Below are positions 29,415 through 40,373 of a DNA stretch of 64,000 nt, piece after piece; positions within the stretch are counted from its first letter, which is position 1; each line of letters begins with the position of its first letter. Source of the stretch: Monoraphidium neglectum (taxonomy: Eukaryota; Chlorophyta; Chlorophyceae; Sphaeropleales; Selenastraceae); assembly GCF_000611645.1 (NCBI RefSeq), contig NW_014013626.1:45001-109000 (forward strand), written 5' to 3'. A program made the translations under genes and the position numbers. The notes under the pieces are model-generated. The model searched no databases and had not been told where the DNA came from. It saw nothing but the letters and a program-made list of their open reading frames with translations.

Positions 29415-31073
29415 TTAATTTTGTGTTTGTGTATCTACCCCAGAATTTAAACTCTCTCGAGTTTCTAAAAGTTTTTGTTGTTGAGCATCATGATAATCCC
29501 ACACTTTGCTTGTCATTTCGATAATTTCATGTAGTGTTTCATTAGTCGCGATTTCATCTGCTAAACCATAATAAATTGTTTCAGTTGCAGTTAAATAAAA
29601 ATCACGATCTAAATCACGTAAGATTTTATGGCGAGGTCGGTATGTTGAAAGTGAGTAGATTTCAGCAACATCTAATCGAATTTTCATAATTTCTTGACTA
29701 TCAATCCAAATATCAGAGGCTTGACCGGAAAGTCCGCTTTCAGGTTGGTGAATCATAACATGACAACCCTCTGTAACATAACGTTCTCCAATTGTTCCAC
29801 CAGCTAAAGCGAGTGAAGCCGCAGAGGCAGCAACACCTAATGCTAAAGTCATAGAACCTGCTTTGATAAATTGTAAAGCATCATGAACAGTAATTCCATT
29901 TCCAACAGACCCTCCAAATGAATTAATAATCATAAACACTTTTTTCGATTCTTCATCTTGAAGCGTGCGTTCTGTTTGTTTTCTATAGTAATCACGATAT
30001 TCTAAGTAAGAAGCATCGTCTGTTGTTCCTAAATTTAAATATTCTTGAGATTTTGTTTTTTGATTCTTTAAATTAGACAGTGAATAATCTTGAGTATAAT
30101 TTTTACGTAACTCTCTTTGAACTAAAGCTTTGGCAGAAGATTGCCATTCATTTTCTCTACTTTCAAGTTTAGATAATAAATTTTTTTGAGCTACATCTGA
30201 AATAAGATTTGAAACATTGTTTTTTTTTTGATTTTTTTCGTTTTGTAATTGTTTTAATTTTTTAGCTAAATTTGTTCGAGTATTTTGATTTAAAAATAAA
30301 GAATCTGGAGTTGATAATAAATTATTATCCTCAGCAGCTAAATTTTGTAAAAAACGAAAAGGAGAATAAACGTTAAAATGATTTAGTGAATTAGGTGACT
30401 TGGTATTTTTAAAAGTGTTAGAGTTTGAATTTGATAATTGTTTAAATAATGTCATAAATCGACTCAATTGAGTATTCGAGTTAAAATTAGATGTTGCTTG
30501 GCGGGGCTCCGCCCCCGCAGAAGTTTCACCATTTAAATGAAAAGAATAACCTAAATTCCCTTTTTCACCTGTTACGTCCTTAGCTAATAATTCTGCTAAA
30601 TAAAATAAATAAGGTTCCTCAGAATAATCAAAAAACTGAGAATTCCAGTTTAACCACTCTAAAGAAATTTTTTGTAAAGTTCGTCTTTCTAAAGTATGAT
30701 TTTCATCAATTCCTAAATCTTCTTCTGAAATCATTAAATCCTCAATTGATTTTTCTTTTTTCATACCAAAAGAACCTGAATTCTCAGAAAAAGCATTTAT
30801 GTCCGGAGAGGTTGCACTACGATTAGGGTTTCTTTGTACGCTTTGATTTTTAAAAAGTCCACTATTTTCCATTTCTTTTTTTTCTAATTCTTTTGATCTA
30901 TCTTCCATATGAATATTGATTAATAAACCACAAATTTGATTACATAACTCATCATCTAAATATTGCATTAAAAAGACCATACGACGTCTAAAAATGAAAT
31001 TATAGATATCAGTCCATTGAGCTGGTAATTCTTCTCCCCAACAATAAATAATACGAGGAACTCCAATTGGCAT
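29415..31073 (-). CDS. clpP: ATP-dependent Clp protease proteolytic subunit with large insertion
   Basis: The 552-residue frame opens MPIGVPRIIYCWGEE. The ClpP fold is split: residues 1 to ~58 and ~375 to 530 match ClpP. Between them lies a ~320-residue hydrophilic, Ser/Asn/Lys-rich insertion. The catalytic triad is intact as Ser417 (GVAAS), His442 (VMIHQP) and Asp491 (LDRD), with the same 25 and 49-residue spacings as E. coli ClpP. A comparable insertion (IS1) is known in Chlamydomonas ClpP1, where precursor and processed forms coexist. A small GC-rich palindrome (30498-30517) lies inside the insertion. ClpP forms the stromal protease core with nucleus-encoded ClpR and ClpC. The active site is read from sequence; processing is unknown. 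Confidence 0.96.
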   Translation of the reverse strand: MPIGVPRIIYCWGEELPAQWTDIYNFIFRRRMVFLMQYLDDELCNQICGLLINIHMEDRSKELEKKEMENSGLFKNQSVQRNPNRSATSPDINAFSENSGSFGMKKEKSIEDLMISEEDLGIDENHTLERRTLQKISLEWLNWNSQFFDYSEEPYLFYLAELLAKDVTGEKGNLGYSFHLNGETSAGAEPRQATSNFNSNTQLSRFMTLFKQLSNSNSNTFKNTKSPNSLNHFNVYSPFRFLQNLAAEDNNLLSTPDSLFLNQNTRTNLAKKLKQLQNEKNQKKNNVSNLISDVAQKNLLSKLESRENEWQSSAKALVQRELRKNYTQDYSLSNLKNQKTKSQEYLNLGTTDDASYLEYRDYYRKQTERTLQDEESKKVFMIINSFGGSVGNGITVHDALQFIKAGSMTLALGVAASAASLALAGGTIGERYVTEGCHVMIHQPESGLSGQASDIWIDSQEIMKIRLDVAEIYSLSTYRPRHKILRDLDRDFYLTATETIYYGLADEIATNETLHEIIEMTSKVWDYHDAQQQKLLETRESLNSGVDTQTQN

Positions 31074-31208
31074 AATTGTTTAATTGTTTTTGAGTTTTTA
31101 CATTTAAAAATCGACTTTGTTAAAGTTTTTAAGATAAATGTAATCTATTTTTTAATATAATAAAAAAACCAATTTTTTCAAAAAATAGAAAATCTTTTTT
31201 TTGAAGCT

Positions 31209-31291
31209 TGCCTTCGGTCGGATTCGAACCGACACGCACAGGGTGCACTGGTTCCTAAAACCAGGATGTCTACCAGTTCCATCACGAAGGC
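31209..31291 (-). tRNA. trnL-UAG: tRNA-Leu (UAG)
   Basis: This 83-nt class II tRNA on the minus strand has acceptor GCCTTCG/CGAAGGC, anticodon loop TTTAGGA (TAG) and a long variable arm. The discriminator is A. Confidence 0.93.
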
Positions 31292-31522
31292 TTTTATAAA
31301 AAAATTATTTTAGATAAAAAAATAACATAAATTAACTTTTTTGTCTATAATAATGAATTTAATTTGATTTTTTAAATTCTTAAAGAGGTAAATTATTTTT
31401 AAAGTTTTAACACTTGTTCTTAACTCAGTGAAACTTTTAAAAATTTCAATAAAAACTAAAAATGGATAAAAATATTTTTTACCTTTATCTATTTTCAATT
31501 TTTATTGACTTTAATCATTCTG

Positions 31523-32299
31523 TTAGACTGTACGTAAATAATCTGTTAATTTAATTTTACGTGGTGAACTGCCTTTTTCTGTTAAAACAGAAATAGTATC
31601 TTTTGAATTACAAATATAATTTGGCACTTTAATTTTTCTATTGTTTACTTGAACTTTACCAGAATTAATTAGTTCTAATGCAGTAGTTATTGTTGTAGCT
31701 AATTCTAATTTAAAAAGAATAAAGGCTAGAGTTTTTTCTAAACGTTTTTTATAAAAACGCATTTTTTCAGAATATTCTTGTAAATTTTTATTAACTAATT
31801 TTAACGAAGTCTGTTTCATCGAAACAGAAATAACGTCTTTGGGTTTACACATATAACTTGGAATGTTTACTTTTTTGTTATTAACTTGAATATGACCATG
31901 GCTAATTAATTGACGTGCTGCTACGATTGTTGGCGCCATGTTTAAACGGAAAACAATGTTATCTAAGCGCATTTCTAATAATTGAAGTAACACTTGACCT
32001 GTAGAATCTTTTGTTCTTTTAGCTTTACGAACATATTTAATTAATTGTTTTTCAGTAATTCCGTAATTATAACGTAATCTTTGTTTAACTTTTAGACGAA
32101 TTAAATAATCAGATTCTGAAGAATCAAAAGGACGAGTTTTGAACAATTTAGTCAAACCGTGTTGCCCAGGCGGAATAACTTTTCCTTCTAATCTTCCACG
32201 ACCTCGAACGACTCTTCTAAAAGGTTTTTTTCTTGTAAGTCCTCGTAGTTTTCCGATGCGACGAAGAATTCTTAAACGCGGTCCTACGTATCTTGACAT
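31523..32299 (-). CDS. rps4: Ribosomal protein uS4 (S4) with two S4 domains
   Basis: The 258-residue product opens [20 protein letters not shown], standard S4. Plastid S4 is usually ~200 residues. Here the S4 RNA-binding domain at about residues 110-165 ([13 protein letters not shown]) is followed by a second at 190-245 ([13 protein letters not shown]). Over a 29-residue core (131-159 versus 210-238) I count 16 identities. I recall a similarly extended rps4 in Chlamydomonas. S4 nucleates 30S assembly on the 16S 5' domain. Confidence 0.96.
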   Translation of the reverse strand: MSRYVGPRLRILRRIGKLRGLTRKKPFRRVVRGRGRLEGKVIPPGQHGLTKLFKTRPFDSSESDYLIRLKVKQRLRYNYGITEKQLIKYVRKAKRTKDSTGQVLLQLLEMRLDNIVFRLNMAPTIVAARQLISHGHIQVNNKKVNIPSYMCKPKDVISVSMKQTSLKLVNKNLQEYSEKMRFYKKRLEKTLAFILFKLELATTITTALELINSGKVQVNNRKIKVPNYICNSKDTISVLTEKGSSPRKIKLTDYLRTV

Positions 32300-32365
32300 A
32301 TTAATGAATTTTTTTAAATTACTTCATAATTAATAAATGGATTAAATATTAAATGAATTTAAGAT

Positions 32366-32540
32366 TGGGGGTCTTTCGACTTTTACAGGATGGGGGCCTT
32401 TGGATCGAAGATCCAAAGGGCGCGGGAGCTTTGCGAGGGGCCAAAGGCCCCGAGGCCCCATGGGCCTAGGCTCCGAGTCCTCACCCCGTTCAATGAACGA
32501 ACGGGGCATTGTCGAGGGGCTGGGGGGGGTCCCCCCAAGG
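32366..32540 (+). repeat. GC-rich palindrome island between rps4 and trnE copy 2
   Basis: It includes TTTGGATCGAAGATCCAAA, GGGGCCAAAGGCCCC, AGGCCCCATGGGCCT and a CCCCGTTC...GAACGGGG hairpin. Confidence 0.85.
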
Positions 32541-32576
32541 CTCCCAAACTCTAAAAAGATTTTTTTAATATTTCTT

Positions 32577-32649
32577 TACCCCCAGGGGAATTCGAATCCC
32601 CGTTTTCTCCGTGAAAGGGAGATGTCCTAGGCCTCTAGACGATGGGGGC
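32577..32649 (-). tRNA. trnE-UUC: tRNA-Glu (UUC), copy 2
   Basis: The 73 nt are identical, base for base, to the plus-strand trnE at 23290-23362, but in opposite orientation. The flanks differ, so the duplication seems limited to the tRNA itself. Confidence 0.95.
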
Positions 32650-33330
32650 TGTTGAAAAATTTTTTTAATAATAAATATTATTTTATTTTTATTTTTTTGT
32701 CAATTTTTTATTTTTTGTTAATATGATTCTAGAGTTATTATTTATTTTAATAAATTGAAAAGTTTTTCTGAGCTAGCACTCAATGTTTTTATTAATGGAC
32801 AAAGGAAAAGAAAGAAACATTTTGTCATAATTTAAAACGTCTTTTTTTCATTTTTTGCATCAGTCTAGAATTGATCTAACGAGCTTTTAGGTAACTTTTT
32901 TCCAATCTTTGAACTTCTTATGTTAGACCTTGTTCGAGTTTTCGATCTTGGGAATTTTTGATTCCGGTCCTTTAACAATTAATTGATTCAAAGATCAAAA
33001 TTAAGGCTTACTTTAATCAGCAACAATAAACAAAAAACGTAAGAAAAAGTGTCGAATCTCAGTTAATAAATAAGATAACTACAATCTCATACTTGGATAA
33101 AAAGTGTACTTAAGATTTTTAAAAATCTTGTTCAATTTTCGTTTAATAACATTAATCTGGTTAATGTCTACATATAGAGAACTCTTCAAGCGGTTGAAAC
33201 CTATTTAATCATCGTGTAAAGCTGAGCTCAAATTTCTTAACTATTTTTAAAATAATTTTTTGAAATTTCTCTGAAAATTTTTCAGAACTAGAATTTAAGA
33301 GTTCAATGTATCGTTTAAAATTTTCTGAAT

Positions 33331-33406
33331 ACATAACGTAGTTATGTGGGGTTGCGGAGGCTTTGCGGGGGCACAGCCACCGCAAAGCCCCCCTCGCAAG
33401 CCCCTG
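33331..33406 (+). repeat. GC-rich island with ACATAAC-type palindrome
   Basis: ACATAACGTAGTTATGT is a variant of the GCATAAC family with the arm ends changed in a compensatory way. A GCTTTGCGGGGG/CCGCAAAGC hairpin follows. Confidence 0.75.
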
Positions 33407-34298
33407 GAATTCTAGAAATACAGACTTATCTGTTTGGATCTTTGTATTTAGTAAGATAATTAGTTGAAAGCTCATAGTCCTACTTGTTTCGCTGACTAGT
33501 TTTTTTCTTTTTAAAAACTAGTCTAAAAAAGAATTTTTAAAAGAAAAAAATTTTAAATTAATGAAAAATATGGCTAAACAATGGTTAAATAGAGGTTTTT
33601 TCAAAAGCGCTATGTTTAAAAATTTTTCGTTTGACCTGGCGTTCTCAAAAAAATATTTTTAAGTATGAGTTGAAAATATAAACGTTTAAATTTATAAACA
33701 CTCAGTTAAGTGAAAAGTCTACATTTTTTGAATCGTGAAAAACTTTTTTTGAAAAAAATCTAAGCCTAAGTTAAAATATTTAAATTTACCTTTTAAATAA
33801 CAAGAGAGTTTAAGTTAAAACTTAAAAACAAAAATAAATAAACAAAAAATTGTTTCCAAAAGGATTTGTGAATTCAAAAATTTCAACTTAGAATAAAAGA
33901 CTTAACGTAATTTTCATTGTTTCTATTCAATGTTTTTACGCATCAACTTATGATGATTTTTCATTGTGTATACGAGGGGCCAAAGGCCCCTAGAAGCCTT
34001 ATTGTTAATTTGTGCTTTGCTGATTGGACCTTTGATCTAAAACAAATTTTGATCTCGAAATCCAAGATTTCAATAAAAGTTGGGCACAACTGTAACCAGG
34101 GTCTTTGACCCTAGACTGACATTTGTTAAACGTTAAACGAGCTAATATCGAAAAGGCTAAGCCCAGTTCGATCTAAAGCTTTTTTTGATAAACCAAAGCT
34201 TTTTTTAGTACGTTGAATTTGCCTACAGGAAAAATTGTTTAGTAAAGAAGTTAAAAATAATTCTTTTAGGATTCAAACTGACTTTTGGTACGTTTCGA

Positions 34299-34473
34299 CG
34301 GGGAGGGGCCTTTAGGGGCCAAAGGCCCCTCGCCCCTCGAACCTCCCCCGAATCGTTGATTTTGGTAGGCAAATGTTTGGGGGGCCAAAGGCGAAGGCTT
34401 CTCGAAGCCCTAGGCCCAACGGGCCTCTAGGGACCTTTGGTCCCTCGGAACCCCCCGAGGGCCGAAGGCCCTA
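34299..34473 (+). repeat. GC-rich palindrome island upstream of psaB
   Basis: The 66-bp section 34396-34461 is repeated at 56776-56841 with a single mismatch, which falls in the 3-nt centre of a palindrome. Other modules are GGGGCCAAAGGCCCC and GGGCCGAAGGCCC. Confidence 0.85.
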
Positions 34474-34560
34474 GTCGAAAAACTAAATAAATAAAACAAT
34501 ATAAATCAAATTTTTAAAGTAAAGTTACATTCATAATTTTAAAAACTTTTATTTTGTGTA

Positions 34561-34592
34561 TTGAAAAAAAATTAATTAACCTATATTATAAT
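34561..34592 (+). promoter_or_regulatory. Possible psaB promoter elements
   Basis: TATAAT at 34587-34592 matches a -10 box. TTGAAA at 34561 is a weak -35 match, but the 20-nt gap is long. Some Chlamydomonas plastid promoters rely on the -10 element alone. This is inference only. Confidence 0.3.
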
Positions 34593-34925
34593 GTATGAAC
34601 ATAAAAAAATTTTATGTTTCTTTTTACTCGCATAAGTACGTAGTACTTATATTTTATTTTTAAATCTCTAAAGTATTTGATATTTTCATTTATTTAAAAA
34701 TTTCAAATTTTAGGTTAAAATGTAAAAATATTTATTTATTTAAAAGTTTATTTTCAACTTTTCTAACTCAAAAGTTGAAAAAACGTTAACTTGTTTTTTA
34801 GTTAATAAAAATCTTACTAAAAAATTAAGATAAATTTATAAGTTTTGAGAAATTTATATTAAAAATTTATATAAAATGCAAAGTTCGCTTTGCTTATTTG
34901 GAGTAAATTAGGAGTGAGAAAAACT

Positions 34926-37133
34926 ATGGCAACAAAGTTGTTTCCTAAATTTAGCCAAGGTTTAGCACAAGACCCTACAACGCGCCGAATTTGGTTCGGT
35001 TTAGCTGTAGCTCATGACTTTGAAAGTCATGATGGTATGACAGAAGAAAATCTTTATCAAAAGATTTTTGCGTCTCACTTTGGACAATTAGCTATTATTT
35101 TCTTATGGACTTCAGGAAATCTTTTCCATGTTGCATGGCAAGGGAATTTTGAGTCATGGGTTGCAGACCCTATTCATGTACGTCCAATTGCACATGCTAT
35201 TTGGGATCCACATTTTGGCCAACCAGCAATCGAAGCTTTCACAAGAGGTGGTGCGAGTGGTCCTGTAAATATTTCCACTTCTGGAGTTTATCAATGGTGG
35301 TATACAATTGGATTAAGAACAAATCAAGAATTGTATGTATCGTCTGTTTTTTTAGGACTTGTTTCAGCATTATTCTTATTCGCAGGATGGTTACACTTAC
35401 AACCTAGTTTCCAACCGTCTTTATCATGGTTTAAAGATGCTGAATCACGTTTAAACCACCACCTTTCTGGTTTATTTGGTGTAAGTTCATTAGCTTGGAC
35501 AGGACACTTAGTTCACGTTGCAATTCCAGAATCACGTGGACAACATGTTGGTTGGGATAATTTTTTAACTCAATTACCCCACCCTCAAGGTTTAACTCCA
35601 TTCTGGACGGGAAACTGGGCAGCTTACGCGCAAAATCCAGACACAGCTAGTCACATTTTTGCTACATCTGGTGGTTCAGGGGATGCTATTTTAACATTCT
35701 TAGGAGGCTTCCACCCACAAACACAAAGTTTATGGTTAACGGATATTGCTCACCACCATTTAGCAATTGCTGTAATCTTCATTGTAGCAGGACATATGTA
35801 CCGTACAAATTTTGGGATTGGTCATCGTATTCAAGCTATTTTAGAAGCACATACTGCTCCAAGTGGACGTCTAGGTGCGGGTCATAAAGGGTTATTTGAT
35901 ACAGTAAACAATTCTTTACACTTCCAATTAGGTTTAGCTTTAGCATCTGTTGGAACTATTTGTTCTTTAGTTGCACAACATATGTATGCTTTACCACCTT
36001 ACGCTTTCTTAGCAAATGATTTTACAACAATGGCAGCTCTTTACACACACCACCAATATATCGCTGGATTTATTCTTTGTGGTGCTTTTGCTCATGGTGC
36101 TATTTTCTTTATCCGTGATTATGACCCAGAGCAAAATAAAGGAAACGTTTTAGCACGTATGTTAGACCATAAAGAGGCAATTATTTCTCATTTAAGCTGG
36201 GTTTCATTATTCTTAGGCTTCCATACTTTAGGTCTTTATGTACATAACGACGTAATGTTAGCTTTTGGTACTCCTGAAAAACAAATTTTAATCGAACCAG
36301 TATTTGCACAATGGATTCAAGCAGCTCATGGTAAAGCTCTTTACGGTTTTGATTTCTTATTATCTTCTTCAAGTAGTTCTGCAGCTGCTGCAGGGCAAGC
36401 CTTATGGTTACCAGGTTGGTTAGAAGCAATTAATAACAATCAAAATTCATTGTTTTTAGCAATTGGACCTGGTGACTTCCTTGTTCACCATGCTATTGCT
36501 TTAGGTTTACACACAACAACATTAATTTTGGTGAAAGGTGCTTTAGATGCACGTGGATCTAAATTAATGCCAGATAAAAAAGATTTTGGTTATAGTTTTC
36601 CATGTGATGGTCCAGGTCGTGGCGGAACTTGTGATATTTCGGCTTATGATGCCTTCTATTTAGCTGTTTTCTGGATGTTAAATACTATTGGTTGGGTAAC
36701 TTTTTATTGGCACTGGAAACACTTAACTTTATGGCAAGGTAACGTTTCTCAATTCGATGAATCATCAACTTATTTAATGGGTTGGTTACGTGACTACTTA
36801 TGGTTAAATTCTTCACAATTAATCAACGGTTATAACCCGTTCGGTATGAATAGTTTATCTGTTTGGGCATGGATTTTCTTATTTGGGCACTTAATTTATG
36901 CGACTGGTTTCATGTTCTTAATTTCATGGCGTGGTTATTGGCAAGAGTTAATTGAAACTCTTGTATGGGCTCACGAAAAAACTCCTTTAGCAAATTTAGT
37001 TGCTTGGAAAGATAAACCGGTAGCATTATCTATTGTTCAAGCTCGTTTAGTAGGTTTAGCACACTTTTCTGTTGGTTACGTATTTACATATGCAGCCTTC
37101 TTAATTGCTTCAACTTCTGGTAAATTTGGATAA
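34926..37133 (+). CDS. psaB: Photosystem I P700 apoprotein A2
   Basis: The ATG at 34926 starts [20 protein letters not shown] and gives 735 residues, the normal size, with a TAGGAGTGAG ribosome-binding region 8-17 nt upstream. An upstream in-frame TTG-like extension is not conserved. The [13 protein letters not shown] motif ligates the FX iron-sulfur cluster with PsaA. Eleven membrane helices and many His residues bind chlorophyll. PsaB binds P700 with PsaA. The gene is continuous, in contrast to psaA. Confidence 0.99.
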   Translation: MATKLFPKFSQGLAQDPTTRRIWFGLAVAHDFESHDGMTEENLYQKIFASHFGQLAIIFLWTSGNLFHVAWQGNFESWVADPIHVRPIAHAIWDPHFGQPAIEAFTRGGASGPVNISTSGVYQWWYTIGLRTNQELYVSSVFLGLVSALFLFAGWLHLQPSFQPSLSWFKDAESRLNHHLSGLFGVSSLAWTGHLVHVAIPESRGQHVGWDNFLTQLPHPQGLTPFWTGNWAAYAQNPDTASHIFATSGGSGDAILTFLGGFHPQTQSLWLTDIAHHHLAIAVIFIVAGHMYRTNFGIGHRIQAILEAHTAPSGRLGAGHKGLFDTVNNSLHFQLGLALASVGTICSLVAQHMYALPPYAFLANDFTTMAALYTHHQYIAGFILCGAFAHGAIFFIRDYDPEQNKGNVLARMLDHKEAIISHLSWVSLFLGFHTLGLYVHNDVMLAFGTPEKQILIEPVFAQWIQAAHGKALYGFDFLLSSSSSSAAAAGQALWLPGWLEAINNNQNSLFLAIGPGDFLVHHAIALGLHTTTLILVKGALDARGSKLMPDKKDFGYSFPCDGPGRGGTCDISAYDAFYLAVFWMLNTIGWVTFYWHWKHLTLWQGNVSQFDESSTYLMGWLRDYLWLNSSQLINGYNPFGMNSLSVWAWIFLFGHLIYATGFMFLISWRGYWQELIETLVWAHEKTPLANLVAWKDKPVALSIVQARLVGLAHFSVGYVFTYAAFLIASTSGKFG

Positions 37134-37186
37134 ACCAAGTGAAACTTTAACTTAATCAATAAAAAAGTTTTGTGTATTGTTTTTTT

Positions 37187-37254
37187 AAGAACAAAATCGA
37201 AATTTTTAAGAAATTTTTCTATTTAAAAATTAAAAAAATTTCGATTTTGTTCTT
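37187..37254 (+). terminator. Stem-loop after psaB
   Basis: A 21-bp perfect inverted repeat pairs 37187-37207 with 37234-37254, 54 nt after the stop. The rest of the 417-nt spacer to ccsA is AT-rich without genes. Confidence 0.7.
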
Positions 37255-37550
37255 TTTTACTAAAAAAAAATCGACTTACAATTATCCTATTTATTATTTT
37301 CTCAACTCTTTTTTGTAAAAATAAAAGATAGAGTTAATCTTCAAAATATAAAAAGTCATTTATTTTATAATGGAAATCATTTCGTTTCAAAACAAAAATA
37401 CTTGGAGAAATAAATAATAGGTTTAGAATACTTTTAATCTTGAGCGCATGCATGCAAGAATTTTTTCAATTTCTTTTTTTTGTTAAAACTCACGACATAG
37501 TTAAAGTTCAAAAACGAAAATTAAGAGAGGATCTTATTTAAAATGTTTAT

Positions 37551-38834
37551 ATGATTTACCTTTTATCCTATGAAAAACTAGAAACATTTCTATCTAATTT
37601 TTCATTTGTCGCTTTATTTCTTTCTATGATTACTTATTGGGTTGAAACTAGCGGGATTGTTATTAAATCTTCAAATCGGGAGGCCCATAGGGCCTCGGGG
37701 CCGACAGCGAAGGTTTACCAAAGCCCTAGGCCCGTGGGGAACCCCGCGCCCCCAGGCGAGGAACCTAGGGAAACCCCGAGGGCTTCTCGAAGCCCTAGAG
37801 GGCCAAAGGCCCTAGCGGAGCTTCCGAAAACCAATAAAAGTATTTCAACTACAATCCCTATTGTTTTATCTAATGATAAATTAAATCCAAGTTTTTCAAA
37901 TTTGACCGAAAATTTATCAACAACTTTGAGCAATAGTGATATAATTTTTAAAACTCCCTTAGAAAGTTCAAATACGTTAAAAAGTACATCTCAGTTAAAT
38001 ACTAGTTCGTTAGCATCGGAAGAAAAAGCTCAACATGCTCGTCAATTTAAACTAGGGCGTTTAGGAATTATAAGTGCTAATCTATCTCTTTTAATTTTAT
38101 TAACTTTACGTTGGTTTGAATCTGGGCATTTTCCGTTAAGCAATCTTTATGAATCTTTAATGTTTTTATCTTGGTCGTTAACGTTATTTCATTTAGTTTT
38201 AGAGAAAATGACATCAGATACGTTGTTAGGGGCAATGACTTCACCAACTGCTTTTTTTATAAATGCCTTTGCAAATTTTAGTTTACCCCTAGAAATGCAA
38301 CATTCATCAGCTTTAGTTCCAGCTCTTCAATCAAATTGGTTAATGATGCATGTTACAGTAATGATTTTAAGTTATGCTGCGTTAATGTTTGGATCGTTAT
38401 TAGCAATTAGTTTTCTCATTTTAACTTTCTCTATTTCTTCAAAAAATTATGAGAGATCAGTAAAAAACGAAAAAACAATGACTATGATTTTGAATCTTCC
38501 AAATTCTAAAATTCACTTGGCACAAGTTTTAGATAATTTAAGTTATCGAATGTTAGGGATCGGTTTTCCTTTATTGACAATTGGTATTTTATCGGGTGCT
38601 GTTTGGGCAAATGAAGCTTGGGGCTCTTACTGGAGTTGGGATCCAAAAGAAACTTGGGCCTTGTTAACATGGTTCGTTTTTGCAATTTATTTACATACTC
38701 GAGTTACAAAAAACTGGCAAGGGAAAAAACCAGCCATGATTGCTTCTTTTGGTTTTGTTGTAGTTTGGATTTGTTATTTAGGTGTTAATTTACTAGGGGA
38801 AGGCCTTCATAGCTATGGTTGGATTCAACAATAA
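37551..38834 (+). CDS. ccsA: Cytochrome c biogenesis protein CcsA
   Basis: The 427-residue product has multiple membrane segments and the haem-handling WWD motif [11 protein letters not shown] at residues 357-367. His residues in the flanking helices ([14 protein letters not shown]) are likely haem ligands. CcsA with Ccs1 attaches haem to cytochrome f and c6 in the thylakoid lumen. Residues ~42-91 are a Pro/Gly/Arg/Ala-rich stretch encoded by an inserted GC-rich palindrome island. The following ~75 residues are Ser/Thr/Asn-rich, so the first hydrophobic segment is far from the core domain. The plant protein is ~320 residues. Confidence 0.95.
   Translation: MIYLLSYEKLETFLSNFSFVALFLSMITYWVETSGIVIKSSNREAHRASGPTAKVYQSPRPVGNPAPPGEEPRETPRASRSPRGPKALAELPKTNKSISTTIPIVLSNDKLNPSFSNLTENLSTTLSNSDIIFKTPLESSNTLKSTSQLNTSSLASEEKAQHARQFKLGRLGIISANLSLLILLTLRWFESGHFPLSNLYESLMFLSWSLTLFHLVLEKMTSDTLLGAMTSPTAFFINAFANFSLPLEMQHSSALVPALQSNWLMMHVTVMILSYAALMFGSLLAISFLILTFSISSKNYERSVKNEKTMTMILNLPNSKIHLAQVLDNLSYRMLGIGFPLLTIGILSGAVWANEAWGSYWSWDPKETWALLTWFVFAIYLHTRVTKNWQGKKPAMIASFGFVVVWICYLGVNLLGEGLHSYGWIQQ
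37677..37820 (+). repeat. GC-rich palindrome island read in frame within ccsA
   Basis: The modules AGGCCCATAGGGCCT, AGGGCTTCTCGAAGCCCT and AGGGCCAAAGGCCCT make ~48 codons. TAG linkers fall out of frame, so the island does not break the gene. Confidence 0.85.
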
Positions 38835-38930
38835 GGAATAAAAACTACTATTGCTTCGTTAGCGAGAATGTTAATAATCATGAAAAAATTTTGAAAAAAA
38901 TTCTAACAACCTAGTTTAAACTAGGTTCTG

Positions 38931-39596
38931 GGAAGCTCTGAGGCCCTAGACCCGTAGGGTCTCTAGGCCTAACAGGCCTCGGCAAAGCCCCTCGCCGGAT
39001 CTTTGCCCGTTGGATCTTCGATCCAATGGCCTCCCGCAAAAGTAGCTGATTCTTTCGACCAATTGTTCGATCTTTGCTAAAATCTTTGATTCTTTTCGAC
39101 GATTGGAATCAAAAATTCTGGTTTCGTGGGCCGAAGGCCCGGGGGGGAAACCCCCCCGCGAATCAAAATTTGATCACATTTTCCTGTGATTTGATCTTAA
39201 CAACATAATTCGTTTCACTTTGCATGCATTTTTTTACATTCATTTAGCCATAAAGGTTCCAATTTAAGTTGGAAAAAATCAAATCCAATGAAAAATCTTT
39301 GAAAAATTTTTTAGTACAAAAAAATTTACGAGTATTTTTATTTTATTTGATTATTTTTATTAGGAATTTTAAATCTTTAATATTTAAAATGTGGCCCGAG
39401 CATACAGAAGCTGCAGTGTCACTTTTCCGTTTCTACAAAAATTAAGACCATTTTTAATGATTAAACGGATCTTCGCCCCTGCATAACGTTGTTATGCAGG
39501 GGCTTGGCGATAAATGTTAAAAGATTTATAGTCAACGTGCTGCATAACAAGGTTATGCATGGGCTTAGTTTGGGGGGTGGGGGGGAGGTTCTCTCC
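38931..39596 (+). repeat. Series of GC-rich islands in ccsA-psbZ spacer
   Basis: Three islands (38931-39035, 39127-39166, 39475-39596) are separated by AT-rich DNA. They include AGACCCGTAGGGTCT, TTGGATCTTCGATCCAA, GGGGGGGAAACCCCCCC, and two GCATAAC-type palindromes with centres GTT and AAG. No gene is seen in 38835-39733. Confidence 0.8.
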
Positions 39597-39733
39597 GCAA
39601 AGTGTCTTTTTATCTAAATAATATGGTTATTTGAGTAAGATGACCATTTTAAAAAAACTTCTTTGTTTAAAGTTTCTGCATTTTCCTAAAAAATTTTTCT
39701 CTTGCAATGCAAGAAAATTTCTATTTTAATTCT

Positions 39734-39922
39734 ATGACATCAATTCTTCAAATTGCATTACTTGCTTTAATCGGGGTTTCATTTGCTTTAGTAGTAGGTG
39801 TACCTGTTGTTTTTGCAACACCTAATGGTTGGTCTGAAAATAAAGGAATTGTTTTTTCAGGTTTAAGTCTTTGGTTTCTTCTTGTTTTCACTGTAGGAAT
39901 TGTGAACTCGTTCGTTATTTAA
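39734..39922 (+). CDS. psbZ: Photosystem II protein Z
   Basis: The ATG at 39734 starts [20 protein letters not shown] and gives 62 residues, the standard PsbZ length; an upstream in-frame ATG at 39707 would add nine unconserved residues. Two membrane helices flank the [12 protein letters not shown] loop. PsbZ stabilises PSII-antenna supercomplexes. psbM follows on the same strand. Confidence 0.97.
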   Translation: MTSILQIALLALIGVSFALVVGVPVVFATPNGWSENKGIVFSGLSLWFLLVFTVGIVNSFVI

Positions 39923-40033
39923 AAAGTTAGTAATTCAAATTTAAAACTTTGGTTCAACTAAGTTTCTTTTATTTTAACTATGTTTAGTAATCTAAGAAGC
40001 AAATAACAAATTACTTTGTTTTATCAAAAGTTC

Positions 40034-40087
40034 ATCAGATTCATATTAAACATAAAGTTAAAAAGTTTAATTTAATATGAATCTGAT
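40034..40087 (+). terminator. Stem-loop after psbZ
   Basis: A 17-bp perfect inverted repeat pairs 40034-40050 with 40071-40087. The remaining 286 nt to psbM are AT-rich and empty. Confidence 0.65.
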
Positions 40088-40373
40088 TTTGTATTTTATT
40101 ATTGTCATAAGTAAAGAATAATTCTTCAATACTCGAGTTTTTTATTTATTTTTAACCTTTTAGGTTCAGTTTAAACTGAAATTTTTCTAAATTATTTGCA
40201 TTTTGTGTTCCAAAAGATGCAAAACAGATTATTAAGATCTAAAATAAAAACAAAAAATTTTTTTCATTAAATTCAAATTTTAGTGATTTTTAACCTTAAA
40301 CAGTTTAAAAATTTGTTATTTCAATAATATTGTTTAGTGAGATTTTATCGATTTTTAACTTTAAACATTTTTC

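Larger units (their letters stand above)
32650..34925 (+). other. 2.3-kb gene-poor spacer before psaB
   Basis: I recognise no gene in this stretch. It is AT-rich apart from GC islands at 33331-33406, 33973-33996 and 34299-34473. Frames such as 33209-33475 (minus) and 33917-34108 (plus) run through repeats and lack family features. The last ~400 nt should hold the psaB promoter and 5' UTR. Confidence 0.65.

Noticed and set aside
31310..31498. 62-codon minus-strand frame between trnL and rps4
   Set aside because: It is an AT-rich spacer frame with no family features.
35156..36429. Alternative frames inside psaB
   Set aside because: psaB is unambiguous over the whole stretch; these are shadows.
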